Part shown: positions 35,379 to 47,705 of the stretch, piece by piece
How positions within the stretch are numbered: position 1 is the first letter of the stretch
Layout of the letters: every line of letters begins with the position of its first letter
Notes under the pieces: generated by a model
The model's database searches: none
The model's input: the letters and a program-made list of their open reading frames with translations, nothing else
Told to the model about the DNA's origin: nothing
Position numbers and translations under genes: made by a program
From: Amyelois transitella
Lineage: Eukaryota > Arthropoda > Insecta > Lepidoptera > Pyralidae
DNA length: 64,000 nucleotides
Assembly (NCBI RefSeq): GCF_032362555.1
Contig: NC_083517.1
Coordinates: 7,088,001-7,152,000 of the forward strand
Direction: 5' to 3'

Positions 35379-36860
35379 TTAAATTTCGTAGTTGCGGAAT
35401 TTGGAGATGACTTCAGAGGGCGGCTCTTGGTTGCCGCCGCCCCAGCGTCCCCACAGAGCTGCACCGCCCTCAGAGGCACGTCGAGCCGCAGAGTTGGTCG
35501 GGCCCAAACTGGACGGCCCCGAGGCGCGGCCGGACTCCCCCTCCAGCATGCGGTCCTTGGTATTCGGTTTAGACCAATGCATTGACTGCTGGACATGCTC
35601 CTTCATGCCTAGCCACTGCTTGTAGCCCATGGCAATGCCGCTCTGCCTCCACTTGTCGTACAGAGCTCGCTTTGAAGGATCACACAAAGTCTCCTTTGCT
35701 TCCTGGTAAAGATGAAATTAAATGTGAAAAAAATTGCTTTCTGTTCTTCTTCAACGCTCAGCGAGAGCCTGCCTAAGTTTCTATCTAGAGGATGAAAAAC
35801 AAGTCCAAAACTACTAATGTACTGAAGAAAATGGTTAAGTAGGTAGAAGTTTTATTCAATATCTATTTGTAAGCTTTAGCACGGCGTTTTGCTTCAGTGA
35901 GAATTTCCAAAAAAAGTAGCCTATGTTACTGTGAAGGTCTATTCTAACTCTAAATCAGTCCAATCATTAGTTACAAACCACTACACCTTATCTCTTTATA
36001 GTATGGATTCCAAATGGCATAATTATCACTGTTCCAGAATAGGGTTGTGCATCCAGGCCTACTAACTCCTATCTCAAATCCTCTGTCTATCCCGTAAGAG
36101 ATATTATATATATTAAGTACCTACATAATTTAAGTAGGTTTGCCTACTACTTATTTTTTCCCAGCACTATGAAATAAATGTTGAGGAGGCTTAATGTAGT
36201 TTTGAGGCTGAAGTTACAATAATTCCTATTTGCCTATTTATCTACAAATTTAGTGACCATCAGTAAATATCTTTAAAAAGTAAGTAGGTAGGTAAAGTAG
36301 ATCTTTACCTTTAATTTTTGAAACTTTGCTTCAGCATCCTTATCCCCATCATTCTTATCAGGATGGTATTGCAGAGCAAGCACTTTGTACTCCGCAGTTA
36401 TTTGCTCCACCTGGAAAATGGTTCAGTTATTTATGACGTGCACAAAAATAAGAATAGAAGTCCGTACCGTACGTAAGTACCGTTTACTTGATCGTGGGAT
36501 TCCCAAAGCAAGGCCAGTGAGTAAACAAAAGCAGATAAAATTTTCCGTAAGGAAATCAATTGGCAAACAAAGTAGGTAAGTAATTAGGTACCTAACATAA
36601 TTTCAATTCTACGCAGGCCGCTACTACCTTGAAATAGGTCAAAACCTAGGACCTTGTAATGGAATAAGGTCAAAAGAATCGATACAGTTTCGTGAAAAAA
36701 AAACAACATTCTAATTCATAACAAAGCCAATGCGCACTTGTTCCTAATCCAATGAAATAGTTATTCAACTTACGCTAGAGTTTTCGTCGCAACCCAACAG
36801 CGCGTAAAAATCGTCGTCAGGATTTCTACGATAATTTAATATTTCATCCACGCCAGTCAT
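35379..36860 (-). CDS. jdp: J domain-containing protein, DNAJC12/jdp orthologue, complete
   Basis: Exons 36860-36774, 36410-36309 and 35702-35379 join in frame (phase 0 at both introns) to 170 residues. The start is [20 protein letters not shown]. The J domain covers about residues 17-85, with the HPD loop at 45-47 (LQYHPDKN) and [10 protein letters not shown] closing it. A conserved middle segment ([18 protein letters not shown]) and the C-terminal signature KFRNYEI match DNAJC12 and Drosophila jdp. The linker at about residues 110-150 is low-complexity, rich in Gly, Ser and Ala, and GC-rich. The HPD loop activates Hsp70 ATPase; in mammals DNAJC12 co-chaperones aromatic amino acid hydroxylases, which is inferred here. 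Exon 3 is much richer in GC than the surrounding DNA. Confidence 0.95.
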
Positions 36861-37205
36861 TTTCACAACCCTCCCTCACAACTCCCCAGCGCAAACTGCG
36901 AAATATTGAAAGCTCGCAAAGCATCTGGGTTACTATCTCGTGGTTATTATAGTCCCCAATTGAACAATTGTAGATTGGAAAACAACAAATAAGATGTTAC
37001 TGTTTTTTAACTTTTTAATAGACCAGTCAATAGAACTGCTGAAATACAAAAGCTTTCCCTTGAAATAAGATTTTTAAGGAAAAGATTTTGTATATTGTAA
37101 GGCCAGATAGTTACACCAACAAAAATATTTTTATTTTGCTCATCTTTTGGGAAAAATATTATAGTTGGCATCACCGCTAGAAAATTTTGACAGAACGGTG
37201 GTAGG

Positions 37206-37650
37206 GTGGGGCATCTAGGGAAGTGCAAAGTGCAACTAGAATTTATTCGATTGAAACGTATTTGCATTAATTGCATTGTTGAAATTAGAAATATTTTATC
37301 TATTGATGAAATAAAAATCTACCAAAGTAAAGAGAATACAGAATTAAGCGTTCAGAGTGCCGACTCCCGCGCCAAGGATAAGTTTGCCAACGTTTGGCGA
37401 GTAGAAGACTATGCAGTAATAGATATAGAAGCGTATAGAAAATTATATTGCATGTTAACTACTGATATACATTTTTTAAAGTCGTGTTAATCTTAGGTAA
37501 TAACTTCATCAGATAAAGAGAGATAGTGAGGAAATGAGACATGCCTATGCTTTTCTAAAGTTTGTGAATCAAGGAACTGTGGTGAAATCAGTGGAACTGA
37601 ATACTTTTACAAAGTCAGTCAAACACATGATCTCTATTAAAATCGATTAA
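37206..37650 (+). pseudogene. Unrecognised coding-like island, possible two-exon fragment
   Basis: A frame open from 37206 to 37490, with no ATG near its 5' end, encodes QLEFIRLKRICINCIVEIRN, then SIDEIKIYQSKENTELSVQS and AKDKFANVWRVEDYA. A second frame (37513-37650, stop TAA) encodes RDSEEMRHAYAFLKFVNQGT and VVKSVELNTFTKSVKHMIS. A GTAATA donor at 37416 and an acceptor TTCATCAG at 37512 would join them in phase 0 through a 97-base intron. The amino-acid composition looks real but I do not recognise the family. It lies head-to-head with jdp, about 350 bases away. With no visible start codon it may be a gene remnant or the 3' exons of a gene whose first exon I missed. Confidence 0.35.
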
Positions 37651-37764
37651 CAAGTAATCGTGTTAATAGTCATTCACATCCCTAAATCGACCTCGGCGAT
37701 GGTTGGTTGGTCGCTGGCTGCGGGCGGGTTGCACAACGCGGTATGGAGGGAAAATTTGTTGTTG

Positions 37765-37828
37765 GAATGGAATGGAAAGAGATTGGAATATTGCACACAA
37801 CACATTCCAATCTCTTTCCATTCCATTC
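37765..37828. repeat. Palindrome with perfect 25-bp arms
   Basis: The left arm 37765-37789 begins GAATGGAATGGAAAGAG and the right arm 37804-37828 is its exact reverse complement, with a 14-base spacer (ATTGCACACAACAC). No similar copy was noticed elsewhere in the window. Confidence 0.85.
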
Positions 37829-38752
37829 TAGTAATACGTAAAATGAAGTTTATTTACATGCTTAAGACGTCTATTATTTTTATTTTTCTAATTTTTAATA
37901 GCTCTACAAGTAAATATCTACTCATTAATATAATGTAGGTACCTACTTTACTAACACATTATGAAATTATTGTACTATGGTAAAAAGAGTAGAAGATAGC
38001 TTTAAAGAAAGCAGAAGATTTTATTTTTCATACAATCAAAAATTAGGTAGATTATAGTATCTTAGTAGTCACTTCACAGTATTTCATTTGTTAAATCAAA
38101 CAAAATTCTAAACACACAGCTTAAAGTTTTAATGTATGATTCTTTAAGACTGAAAGTTCTTTTGTAATGGATATAGGTATGTCAAGTGAATTTTTACAAT
38201 ATTTTTATTTCTAATAACTTCTACCTACTAACTAAGTTGTAGTCATGTTGTAGATTTGAAACATTGCTAAAAAATTTGCTAGGAGCTCAATTGTTTACTT
38301 TGGATTTATTAAGAGAACGCTAACAGCTAAGTAAATAATATATTTTATGTAGTAAGGTATATAAGTCCGTAGCTAACAATGTACATTCAAAACTTACTTT
38401 AAATGTTATATTGTATTTGTATACTTACTACTGGAGAGTCGTCCGGGTTCCGCATCCGCACCTGACCACTACTCTGGACTCTGGATCGCTTAATAAGTCA
38501 GGTATTAACATAAAGTTACTCTTTTGATTTCTTTATTAGATTAAGGTTATATATAAAAATCCAGTTTCTGAAACATATAATAACACGGTCTTTTGTTAAG
38601 AGCTGCCTTTACCTATTAGGGAACTTCGCTTTCATTTCCAAACTGTAACTGTTTATTACGCAAGACTTACGAATAAGTAACCATTATTTATTCACAGTAG
38701 TATATAAAAAAAAGGAACGACGCAAGAAGAAGTACATTTTTGGGAAACAGAC

Positions 38753-38979
38753 GGCCTCTGTGGCGCAGCGGTAGTACGCTTGTCTGTGACACCGGAGGTC
38801 CAGGGTTCGAATCCCGGTCAGGGCATGATGGGAAAAGATTTTTTTCTGATTGACTTGGTTCTTGGATGTTTATCTATATAAGTAGTTATTATAAAATATA
38901 GTATCCTTGAGTTAGTATCTCGAGGCTAACTCAATCTGTGTAATTTGTCCCGTATATATTTATTATTATTTATTTATTA
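38753..38979 (+). mobile_element. tRNA-derived SINE, copy 2 (best preserved)
   Basis: Head GGCCTCTGTGGCGCAGCGGT (A box) and GGGTTCGAATCCCGGTC (B box) at tRNA spacing. The body has TTGGATGTTTATCTATATAA and AGGCTAACTCAATCTGTGTA, then a TATTTATTATTATTTATTTA tail. Both pol III boxes look intact. It is called a SINE rather than a tRNA gene because the same head plus body recurs twice in the window. Confidence 0.88.
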
Positions 38980-39039
38980 AAACAAGCACGAGATAACAAC
39001 GTCTTTGCAATAAACTAATACGAAGGCTGACGACATTGC

Positions 39040-39330
39040 ATATTCCGTGCATGCTCTAGACATTGGCGGCCCTACGCGCTTTTGCATCAAAAATAGCTCC
39101 AAAGACTCGCTCCACGCACGATACGAAGTTTACGTAGCTCTCGCGACTTCTGCGGCCGTGTTTTATCTCGAAAATTGTCCCGTATGTTGTGATATAGTTA
39201 ACAAATGGCGTAAATAAATAGTGTTACAATGTTTTGGCATCGAGGAGGCTAGCTGTCAACGAACTAAGCTCGAAGATCCTCCATCTTTGGCAGCGGAAGT
39301 AGCGACGGATGTACCGACGATGGGTGAGCG
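39040..39330 (+). promoter_or_regulatory. GC-rich island, possible first exon or promoter
   Basis: Locally GC-rich (GGCGGCCCTACGCGCTTTTG, then CGACTTCTGCGGCCGTG) and ending ACCGACGATGG|GTGAGCGCAG, a good splice donor right after an ATG-G. It could be the first exon of a distant transcript on the plus strand or a noncoding RNA. There is no other support. Confidence 0.25.
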
Positions 39331-40907
39331 CAGTGCCATATGAATTAACAATGCTTCGATCTCACATTTCCTATTCGAGCCGTGCCTTCACCGAAAGTTT
39401 GTCAACCTCTAATTTTTTGTAAGATTTAAGTCCCTATGTGAGTGGTGTCTATTATGTTTTGTGTCTGTACCGGTGTGCCACAAGATTCGTAAGGTGTAAG
39501 ATATAAATATTGTCAGAGCAGACAGGCTTCATAAAATTTATTGATTGTATTTACGTATGATGGTTATGGATTGAGAGTATATACTGCCTAAGGAAGTTAT
39601 CTTACCAATGTTGTTTTTGTTCTCGTAATCGCAGACTTGTTATATGAGCTATTTATACCCTCGGGAAGGCACCTTTACAAATAAGCTTGAAAATAATGTT
39701 TTCGTCATGGAAAAATGAACTGATCTATTGATTAATCGACGATATTCTTTATCGCTCAATTCTCATCTAGTCAAATCATTTATTATACTTTGATCGAAAT
39801 TTTCCTATAAGTATCTCATTACCAACTTACTAATAGGTAATGTTTAAATTTGTTCAAACTTTCGCTTGTTTTGTTTATTATAAGTATATACATAATATAC
39901 CTACACAAATTTTGCATATTTTTTCACTGTAAATTGGTTTAAAAGGTAGAGGGGGAGACATGTAATTTCTGTATTTTGCGGGGAAGACAGAACTTTTACT
40001 AGGAAGTTTAGAAGTGTATATTTCACAAAATATTAATAAGAACATTTAATACACATACCTTCCAAATTTTCACCAAAGTATAAGTAAGTTATACTTACCT
40101 TACTATTTGGTTACAGGAGCTAACATTGCAAATTACATACCTAATAATTAACATTCTAAATACTACTAGCTAACATTCCAAATTAATTACCGATAATCTA
40201 AGGATTATCGGCAACGAAATTGCAAAATTCCGTTTCCCAAAGCCTTATCCTTGTGGTTGAAATCTGTTTAGTAACTCGTTGGCAACTCAAACTCATTGGA
40301 GGGTTTGGGTTCAGATGAAATGAACAAGCCTGAGAGGCAAGGGCCACCCATGGAGACGGATACCGCGCCTGGACTATCTAGAATAAAAACTTGGTCCCTT
40401 TAAATTAAAAATTGTTAGGCTAATGCAGGCATTTTATCGAAGCAATGATTGTGAATGAAAATAATTGTATATAGAGACCGAAAAAAGTGACTGTCAAAAT
40501 TCAGTGCAAGTAGGTACAAACACTTTAATATTCGTTTTTAACTTTTTAATTAATTCATAACCGTTCAGCTTTTCGTGGCTAGCTGGCAGACGAGGGCTTT
40601 AAAAATATTGAATTGAATACAACAGTCAAATGGTAGATAATAAGATACAATTAATTACCTGAGAAACTGTATTCCATTGGCCTACTGATTGTAGATATGA
40701 CATTGATACGGTGGTGCGAACAGTTAGCCGCGCCAAATAGAGGCATGGCGTACTTGGGAACAATTAAAATTTATAACGCTTTGTCTTTGTTCATGGTGCC
40801 AATCAATCAAATACATTTCTGAAACGATTTATTTTGCTTCCATGGTTTGGTTACGAACAAACAGTTTATTAAATATTTGCTGAATTTCCAAAACAGCTTG
40901 AGGTTAG

Positions 40908-40985
40908 GCTAGGCGACTTCTTTAGGCGATGGGTAAGCAACCTCTTTACTATTTTTGAAACCAATTCCATTATTAAGCCATTCAA
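40908..40985 (+). repeat. Repeat family A, internal fragment
   Basis: AGGCGACTTCTTTAGGCGAT, then GGGTAAGCAACCTC and CCATTATTAAGCCA. These match the middle of family A with an internal deletion. Confidence 0.5.
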
Positions 40986-41509
40986 CTTACGCTTTCAAAT
41001 ATTGCAACTATAAGCACTGTCCACCTCGTAATATATGAAGACGCGATGTGTGAGTTAAAGCTAGTTAGCAAAATGATTGCTCTACTTAATCTTTGTTACG
41101 AAAATGGAGTGTTCCGAACGAATGCAACCGAATTTAATTCTAATAGTTATCACACTACTAGCCTGGAAATTTAATCGAAGTTGGAAATATATGCTTAGAT
41201 ATATCCCTATATCATCTATTCTTATTGCATTATTTCAACAAAATTTGCTTAAAAATAGATACCTTTTTATCTACTTACTTGTAACTTGCTTCTGCCAATA
41301 GTGCGTAAGAACAAGAATTTCACAAACTCCTTTCTTAATGGATTCATACGCTGAGTTTACTTTATATAACTATTTGATGACCAATTATCAGTGAACTCAG
41401 GTTGATGGCGTTTTTCTTTTACAATACTTACTCAAAAATTAATGAAAATATAAAGACGTTGTTTTACTTCATTTTGGTACATCAATAATTTTTATCGTAC
41501 CTATCTGTC

Positions 41510-41862
41510 TTTTTTTTTTTTATTTATTATCATTCCAAAAAAAAAAAAAACATCAATTACAATGGTACACATAATGCATTAGGTTAAAACCACAAAGGTT
41601 TGTTGTGTACTAATGCAGTTAAATACATTTCAAAGTTTTGTTGACAGTTACATACGTAAGAAAAAAATAAAATAAAATAATAATAAACAACGTTACTAAG
41701 GTAGTTAGGTATTTAAAACATTTTCACAAAAAATATTTATCCATATTTTCTACAAAATACTCTTTAAGCTTTCTTTTAATATTTTTTGTTGTAATGTTAT
41801 CGTTAAGATCACGCGGAAGATCATTCATTAATCTTAAAAAACTATATTGTGTATAAGCAAGG
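41510..41862 (-). mobile_element. 5'-truncated LINE: end of ORF2 plus 3' UTR and poly(A)
   Basis: On the minus strand a frame reads LRLMNDLPRDLNDNITTKNI then KRKLKEYFVENMDKYFL and a TGA. This is the typical C-terminus of CR1/jockey-type reverse transcriptase ORFs. About 200 bases of 3' UTR follow, ending in AATAAATAAAAAAAAAAA. The poly(A) tail and 5' truncation mark target-primed reverse transcription. Confidence 0.7.
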
Positions 41863-42675
41863 TATAGTTACTAGATCTTCAGGAAAAAATCAATCATAGT
41901 ACCACTCAAGTGTAGAAACTAGGAGTACCTAAATGCGATGTAATATTTCAATTTGATTTGCGAATGAGAGTGCCTGGACTTACTGAATATAGTTTAATTA
42001 AACTAACTTTTGCTCCGAGGTTTCAGTTCCACGGAAATTTCTACAATACTTACGCCTGTCCAATCCTCAACTCACAACTGTTTGTCAGTTTGTCCTATGC
42101 CAAATTTTGGGGGAAAGAAGTAATTATAGTACATAAAAATAAAAAAATATTATCGCCGAAATAATCATCACAAATCTATCAATATTTAAGCAAAAGTTTA
42201 AAACTAAGTAGAGTACCTACTCCTACTAGAGCACTCCTACGAGAAACAAAAATGTGGAATCAAAGCTTGTTGATGTTGATCACCCAGGTAATTTGCCATT
42301 AGGTGATTTCAGGACACAAAAATGTATAATTTGTTAACCCAGGTGACCGAAGTCGAATAAACCGATAAACTAAGTAAGTGACAGTCAACGCAGGTACGGT
42401 CTACACTAGTAAGCGTTAGATGCTGAAATGAAATTGTCACTGGGACCTTTTATTTTATGTTCCTTAGGGATAATATAAGCTATAGGTAGGAAAGAATTTT
42501 TAACCAGGGATACTGCCAAAATCATCATCAAATCAACCTGTAGTATGTTCCTTTCATCTTACGTAAGAAGTACTTATTTTTATTTATATTTTCAGATATT
42601 TTCACATAACTTGTGAATCACGAAATCTTGTGCCCCAAATCTTGTTGCGTCTGGAATCAGTTTTCTGTCGGTAGA

Positions 42676-42792
42676 ATGGTCGATGAACTTTGTGTTAGAA
42701 TTAAGCAGGCTGTGAAATTTATCATACCAAGTCTGGATAATGTTGCCACAGATTATGTCCGAAGTTATGTAAAAGTTGTCTTACGTAAGTAG
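42676..42792 (+). other. Orphan coding-like exon or micro-ORF
   Basis: ATG at 42676 opens MVDELCVRIKQAVKFIIPSL then DNVATDYVRSYVKVVLRK and TAG. A GTAAGT donor at 42785 would end it as an exon before the stop. The sequence looks protein-like, but no flanking exon was found and I do not recognise it. Confidence 0.25.
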
Positions 42793-43099
42793 ATGAATCT
42801 TGGAAATATATGTTTTAATGAGTAAAAAAATAATATTCCTTGAATTTCAATAATTCCACCATATGCCATCCGACTAAACATGAACCATCATGTACGTCTT
42901 TCTCGTGTTACGGGTATATATTGATATTACTTAAAAATCTTGCAGACTAGATATATGTATCTAAGAATATTTATTTGGTACTTACTTCATTTTCATAGAC
43001 ATGTGTGACTGCGTACTGTAGTTACAGTTAAAACCGTATTTGTGTTGACTATTCTTTACCAAGTTTGATTATACCACATTAATTGTGTTAATTCATTCA

Positions 43100-43185
43100 A
43101 TCATCATATAATCACATCTATATCAATTGCGGGGTAGACAGAGCCAGCAGTCTTAAAAGACTGACAGGCCATGTTCAATTGTTAA
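43100..43185 (-). repeat. Repeat family A fragment
   Basis: ATCATATAATCACATCTATA, then TGCGGGGTAGACAGAGCC and GTCTTAAAAGACTGACAGGC. A short 3'-end copy. Confidence 0.7.
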
Positions 43186-43295
43186 TTTTGTTAACATCGT
43201 TAAATAATTATTAGATCCATATTGTTTTGATTCAACTCTGAAGCTCTAACAAATTCAAACCAGGATGATGGTCAAAGAAAACTCCGACCTTGTCT

Positions 43296-43500
43296 CCAGA
43301 GAGGTATTTTTTTAATCATTTATTAAAAATAAAAACGATACAAAAGCTTCCGAACGATGAACCTCGCAGGGTTACCTATGTTCGCTGTTACATTTACAAT
43401 TGAAATATATCTTTAACTTTAATTTAAACTTTTCAAAATCTTTCGTTGTACAACTCCTGAAGATCGGAAGAAAGTTTATTAAGACAGTTTGATACCGGTG
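43296..43500 (-). mobile_element. 5'-truncated LINE tail
   Basis: On the minus strand a frame reads LINFLPIFRSCTTKDFEKF then KLKLKIYFNCKCNSEHR and a stop, resembling the C-terminal end of CR1/jockey-like ORF2 proteins. A 3' UTR with AATAAATGATTAAAAAAAT follows. A different family from 41510-41862. Confidence 0.55.
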
Positions 43501-43759
43501 AGGATGTAACCGGGATTAACGCTAGAAGAAAGATCTATGACAACAAATTTGGTTTCGGACTGTACTTACGTACTGTACTTGGTCTGGGACTGTACTGTGT
43601 GTACCTACCTACCAATAAATTGGATCAACACAAGCGGAAGTAGTCAATTGTTGTAAGCTACGGCTGAGCCGGACTCCGCACCGGCGGACGTATCTTGACC
43701 CTTGTGCAATGCATAGATGCATGTCAGAATGTTTACCCATCTCGTAAAAAGAGGTACTG

Positions 43760-43895
43760 GTATGTAACCTGTCACTATTTGAATCTCAATACTATCATTA
43801 AGCCAAGCAGCTGAACGTGGCCTATAAGTCTTTTCAAGACTGCGGGCTCTGTCTAGCCCGCAAGGAATTTTGACGTGATTATATGTAGGTATATA
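43760..43895 (+). repeat. Repeat family A fragment
   Basis: AACCTGTCACTATTTGAATC, then AAGTCTTTTCAAGACTGCG and CCGCAAGGAATTTTGACGTG, with a short TATATGTAGGTATATATG tail. Confidence 0.75.
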
Positions 43896-44009
43896 TGGTA
43901 TGTGAGACTTTGCCTGCATGAAATATTTAAATGGAAATATTGAGAAGAAGCTTATTACGCTTCCAATGTTCAATCTGACGGTTCAATTTGTATAATTGTA
44001 AAACTAACT

Positions 44010-44225
44010 AGCTGTTAACCCGCGTCTTCTTCAGCAAAGGATAGTTACATCAGGCTGCAGCAGAGCTCGGTAGACAAGTGGTAAAAACGAACCATATTCA
44101 TACCAAATCTTTAAAAAATCGCTCCAACTGTTTAGACAGTCTTTTGCATTTATAGAATCAGTACAAATTCATTAAAATCGGAAGATCGTAGTCCTTTCCG
44201 TGAGAACCCAGTAGGTAGCATATAA
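44010..44225 (-). mobile_element. Possible Helitron remnant
   Basis: The plus strand begins ACTAGCTGTTAACCCGCGTC; its reverse complement ends CGGGTTAACAGCTAGT, like lepidopteran Helitron 3' ends. The body is degenerate and the 5' end is not visible. Confidence 0.4.
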
Positions 44226-46133
44226 TTACCATAATTATTAAATTTGATAAATATGAATTTAATTTAACTTAAAGGAAAATGAATACCCGAGAATGCAATG
44301 GGATTAGACTATGACAAAATGAGAAAAAATTGTAAGAATACCTATTTGATAAGGCATCATTTCATCTGAGCAAAGATTTTCTTCAAAGGAATAAATTTTC
44401 CCTTGACTTCGCTCTCATTTTCATTTTCTAGAAAAAAAACCTTTGTTGACGTCCGGTAAATATGTTTCTTCAAAATTAGTTTAAAGCCTAAGGAAATATG
44501 AAAATGTTTTTTTACATTAACAAAAAGGTACAGACAGAATATACATACTCGTATTTATATGAGAAGCAGGTCACGCTCCTACCCAACTAATGTATTAAAT
44601 AAAATCCCAAAATTGTGGAAAGTGTTAAGTCGAAAAGATTAAAGTGATAACGTAATGTGAGTGCATGTGCATGCCATAAATTAAGAAAAATAATTTCCGT
44701 TTATTTCCCAGAAATCTTAGCTTTAACGCGTTCCGCTTTATCATTTTTTTTAAATGGTATCTCTTCTACCAAATGATATATAAATAATAATAATAATATA
44801 TATATATACTAATGGTATATCTATCTTACAAATGATATATAAATAAATAAAAACATTCTAAATACATACATACGTATCTGATACTTACGACCTAAAAATA
44901 TGTTCGATATGGTGTAGTCTAATGTAAGCGCAGCGACTAATGAACTTTTTTATTTAGCAAGTAAGTGTGTATGCTTATGCGAAAATAAACGCAAAGCGCG
45001 GGCATTCCTGGAATAAAGACACGGATTTTAACACCAGATCATTTTTTACATAAAAGACTAATTTGATTTTATTATACAGAGTTTAGCTCTTTTAATATTT
45101 TTTACATATTAATAATATGCGTGCACAGTACAGTCTTTGCCCATAGGTATAAAGTCCCGCCAGAAAAAGTAACAGCCAAAAAGAAATAGTAGGTATTGAT
45201 ATATGTTTCTTACACCGCCCTCAATTAATTAAATGCCCTGTTTATAGTTTACAACAGAACATATACTTAGTTGGTGATAGATTGATAATTATTTTCTTTT
45301 AATTAATTAACAAAACTTTTAACAATTAGAAAGAATGTTTGAAATAAAAAATCATCCCGTACTCAAGCCATCTTGCCCTTTGTTAATCTGTGCAGTACAA
45401 AAGTTAGCTTTGTTTTACAGCAGATGCAAGTAAACACCGCCCGAACAACATCTGGTATATTTTTTTACTTCCACTAACAGGGGAGCAATCTCAGTATCGG
45501 CCCATTTAAGATTTTTCGAATACAGTAGGTACAGCAGAACATGGCAAATCAAACCCTTCTTAGTTTTTCGATCAGGTTACAATTCAAGTAAAGTATTTTC
45601 TCTTTATATATAATTTTCATGCTTCAGTACTAATATGATTCACAATTTCACATTATAATTCATAATTCACAAGTTCAAAAACAGTATGTTTCAGCATTTT
45701 CTAATTGGGTATCGCTTTAAGATACTGTTCAAGATCGAAAGGCAGGGGAACCTTATATAATTCAAATCTCTTCCAACAAATCTTTTCTTCTAGCTTCTTA
45801 ATAAGTACTGTTAATAAAGGGGGATACAAATAGGTACTACATCATTCTACTTGCCACGATCCCTGCGCATACTTCTTTTGCTTTATGTATATTCATAAAT
45901 TTTTCATGCAAGCTATATTTAATTTAACCTAAAAATATTCCAATCATTTTCCGGTGACTAAATATCGATTGGTTTAAAAATTGACCCCGATGTTTTCGAG
46001 CGGCGGAGAGTCGAGATTGAAACTGTAATACGTTGTCATGCACCAATGCGATCCGCGTTATTTGAGTATTTTATACCCCAGAGCACAGAATGTTTGCATT
46101 TTTGATTTGTTTTTTAAGTGATCATTAAGCTTC

Positions 46134-46258
46134 GTGCATACATAAACCTAATCACGTCTTTTTTCGAAAGGTACTTACCTACATCTTTCCAGTTGCCTAC
46201 CTACATCTGTACGCTTTATCTACAAACATCGCTTTCTTCGTGTTAGTTCGTCGGTATG
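46134..46258 (-). repeat. Repeat family B, diverged copy
   Basis: CATACATAAACCTAATCACG, then CCAGTTGCCTACCTACATCT and GCTTTCTTCGTGTTAGTTCG follow the family B order with many changes. Another shorter fragment is at 45846-45915. Confidence 0.5.
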
Positions 46259-47459
46259 CTCTTGACCTATGATTTTAGGTTTGATTTTTTCATTTTAATT
46301 TCATAAGATTGGTCAAGTATAAAATTTGTGACAAACAAAGATAATTACACTTACCAATTCAATATAAGTGAATACTTATTATTTATTTGACATACATACA
46401 TCTCTAAAAGGACTAAAGACAATTAGGTTATTCCAAAAACACGAAACGGACAGCGCTGAGATTTGACAAAGTTATAATTACCTACTATACATAAAGATAA
46501 TGACTTAAGTACCTATTAGTTTTTGGAAAAATTACACAGATAATAACATCAGAATTTTTTTTTAAATAATATTACTTTTACAAAATCGGTTGGTAAGAAG
46601 TACGCAAGTAATTAATCATAAGTTTCGCCCACGCAGTATATATATACCTATCATCATAAATGCTGTTTGTTACTCATGCAAAAGGAGTCCTTTTGACACA
46701 AGTATTTCAAATTAATAAGAGTTATTTTGAACACAGCTGAAAGCAATAAATTCATCGATATAATATGGTAGGTATGCAAGAAATAAATATACTCGTACTT
46801 TATGCCTTTTGGAAATGCTCTCCAAATCGATGACATTATTGAACAGAATCTAAGTAGGTAAGTTTGTTACTAGTATTAAGATGTTTATTTAATAGTATCA
46901 TGATGTTCACTTGTAATAAATATAACTTTTTCCCTTATGAAGGAGACAGAAATGAATTATAAATAAGTCGACTGTAGGCGATGCGCCTTTAGAAATTTGG
47001 TTCTTAGAATAGAGCATTTGTTCATTACATTGTCTCCATATTTTTTAGCCTAAATACAAACAAATTATGACATAGATTGTATAAGTATATTGTGTGCTTA
47101 GAAAGTCATACCTAATGTCTGTGAATTTAATTATGAGAGAGAAAATTATGGAGTTAATTAAGGCATATCATCAAACCTACTAAGAAGCTGTTTGTTTTGT
47201 TAAGGAAGGACAGGTTGGTTTATTTAAAAATATAAGACTGAAGCACGTATCTGTGCAAAACTTATTCAATCACAGTTGCCGACGCAACGAGTGCACACAA
47301 CTATGCATACGCCTCACGTACTCCCTGCTCTCGGGGCCAACCCCCGATAGGGTAAAACTGTACCGGCAATGAATATTAACGAGCGCAATAACATCAACAA
47401 TGTAGGATTTATTTACAAACATAGCACCTAGCGTTCTGGCGAGCGGATGCAACACTCGG

Positions 47460-47705
47460 ATATAATATAAACGGGGGCGCAGGCAGCTTTTTGACGCTTC
47501 CTGCCGCGCGTGCTCAGAAAGCTTCCTTGTAAAAGCTCCGCACGTGTGAGCTTAACTCCACCTGCGCCGGCGACGCCAAGTTCCCAGATCGAACGCAAGC
47601 GCAGACCCCGCCTCGCGTTCGACGGGATGTGTCGTGTTTAGTGTTTATGGTGATCTCCTCGCGATCATGGGACCCCAGTTCGATTACTGTCTACGTGCGA
47701 CCAGT
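47460..47705 (+). promoter_or_regulatory. GC-rich promoter-like region with possible first exon of the stumps locus
   Basis: A TATA-like ATATAATATAAACGGGGGCG at about 47460-47480 is followed by a sharp GC-rich block and two ATGs before a good donor (CGACCA|GTGAGTTC at 47706). From the ATG at 47669 the frame is MGPQFDYCLRAT and ends in phase 1. From the ATG at 47648 it is MVISSRSWDPSSITVYVRP and ends in phase 0. Only the first matches the phase of the downstream stumps exon at 60033. Confidence 0.4.

Noticed and set aside
35364-35625. Plus-strand open frames across jdp exon 3
   Set aside because: They are shadows of the GC-rich, repeat-poor coding strand of the J-protein gene.
38753-38827. 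tRNA gene
   Set aside because: A and B boxes are present, but the same head with the same body occurs at 8270-8491 and 59738-59983, so it is a SINE.
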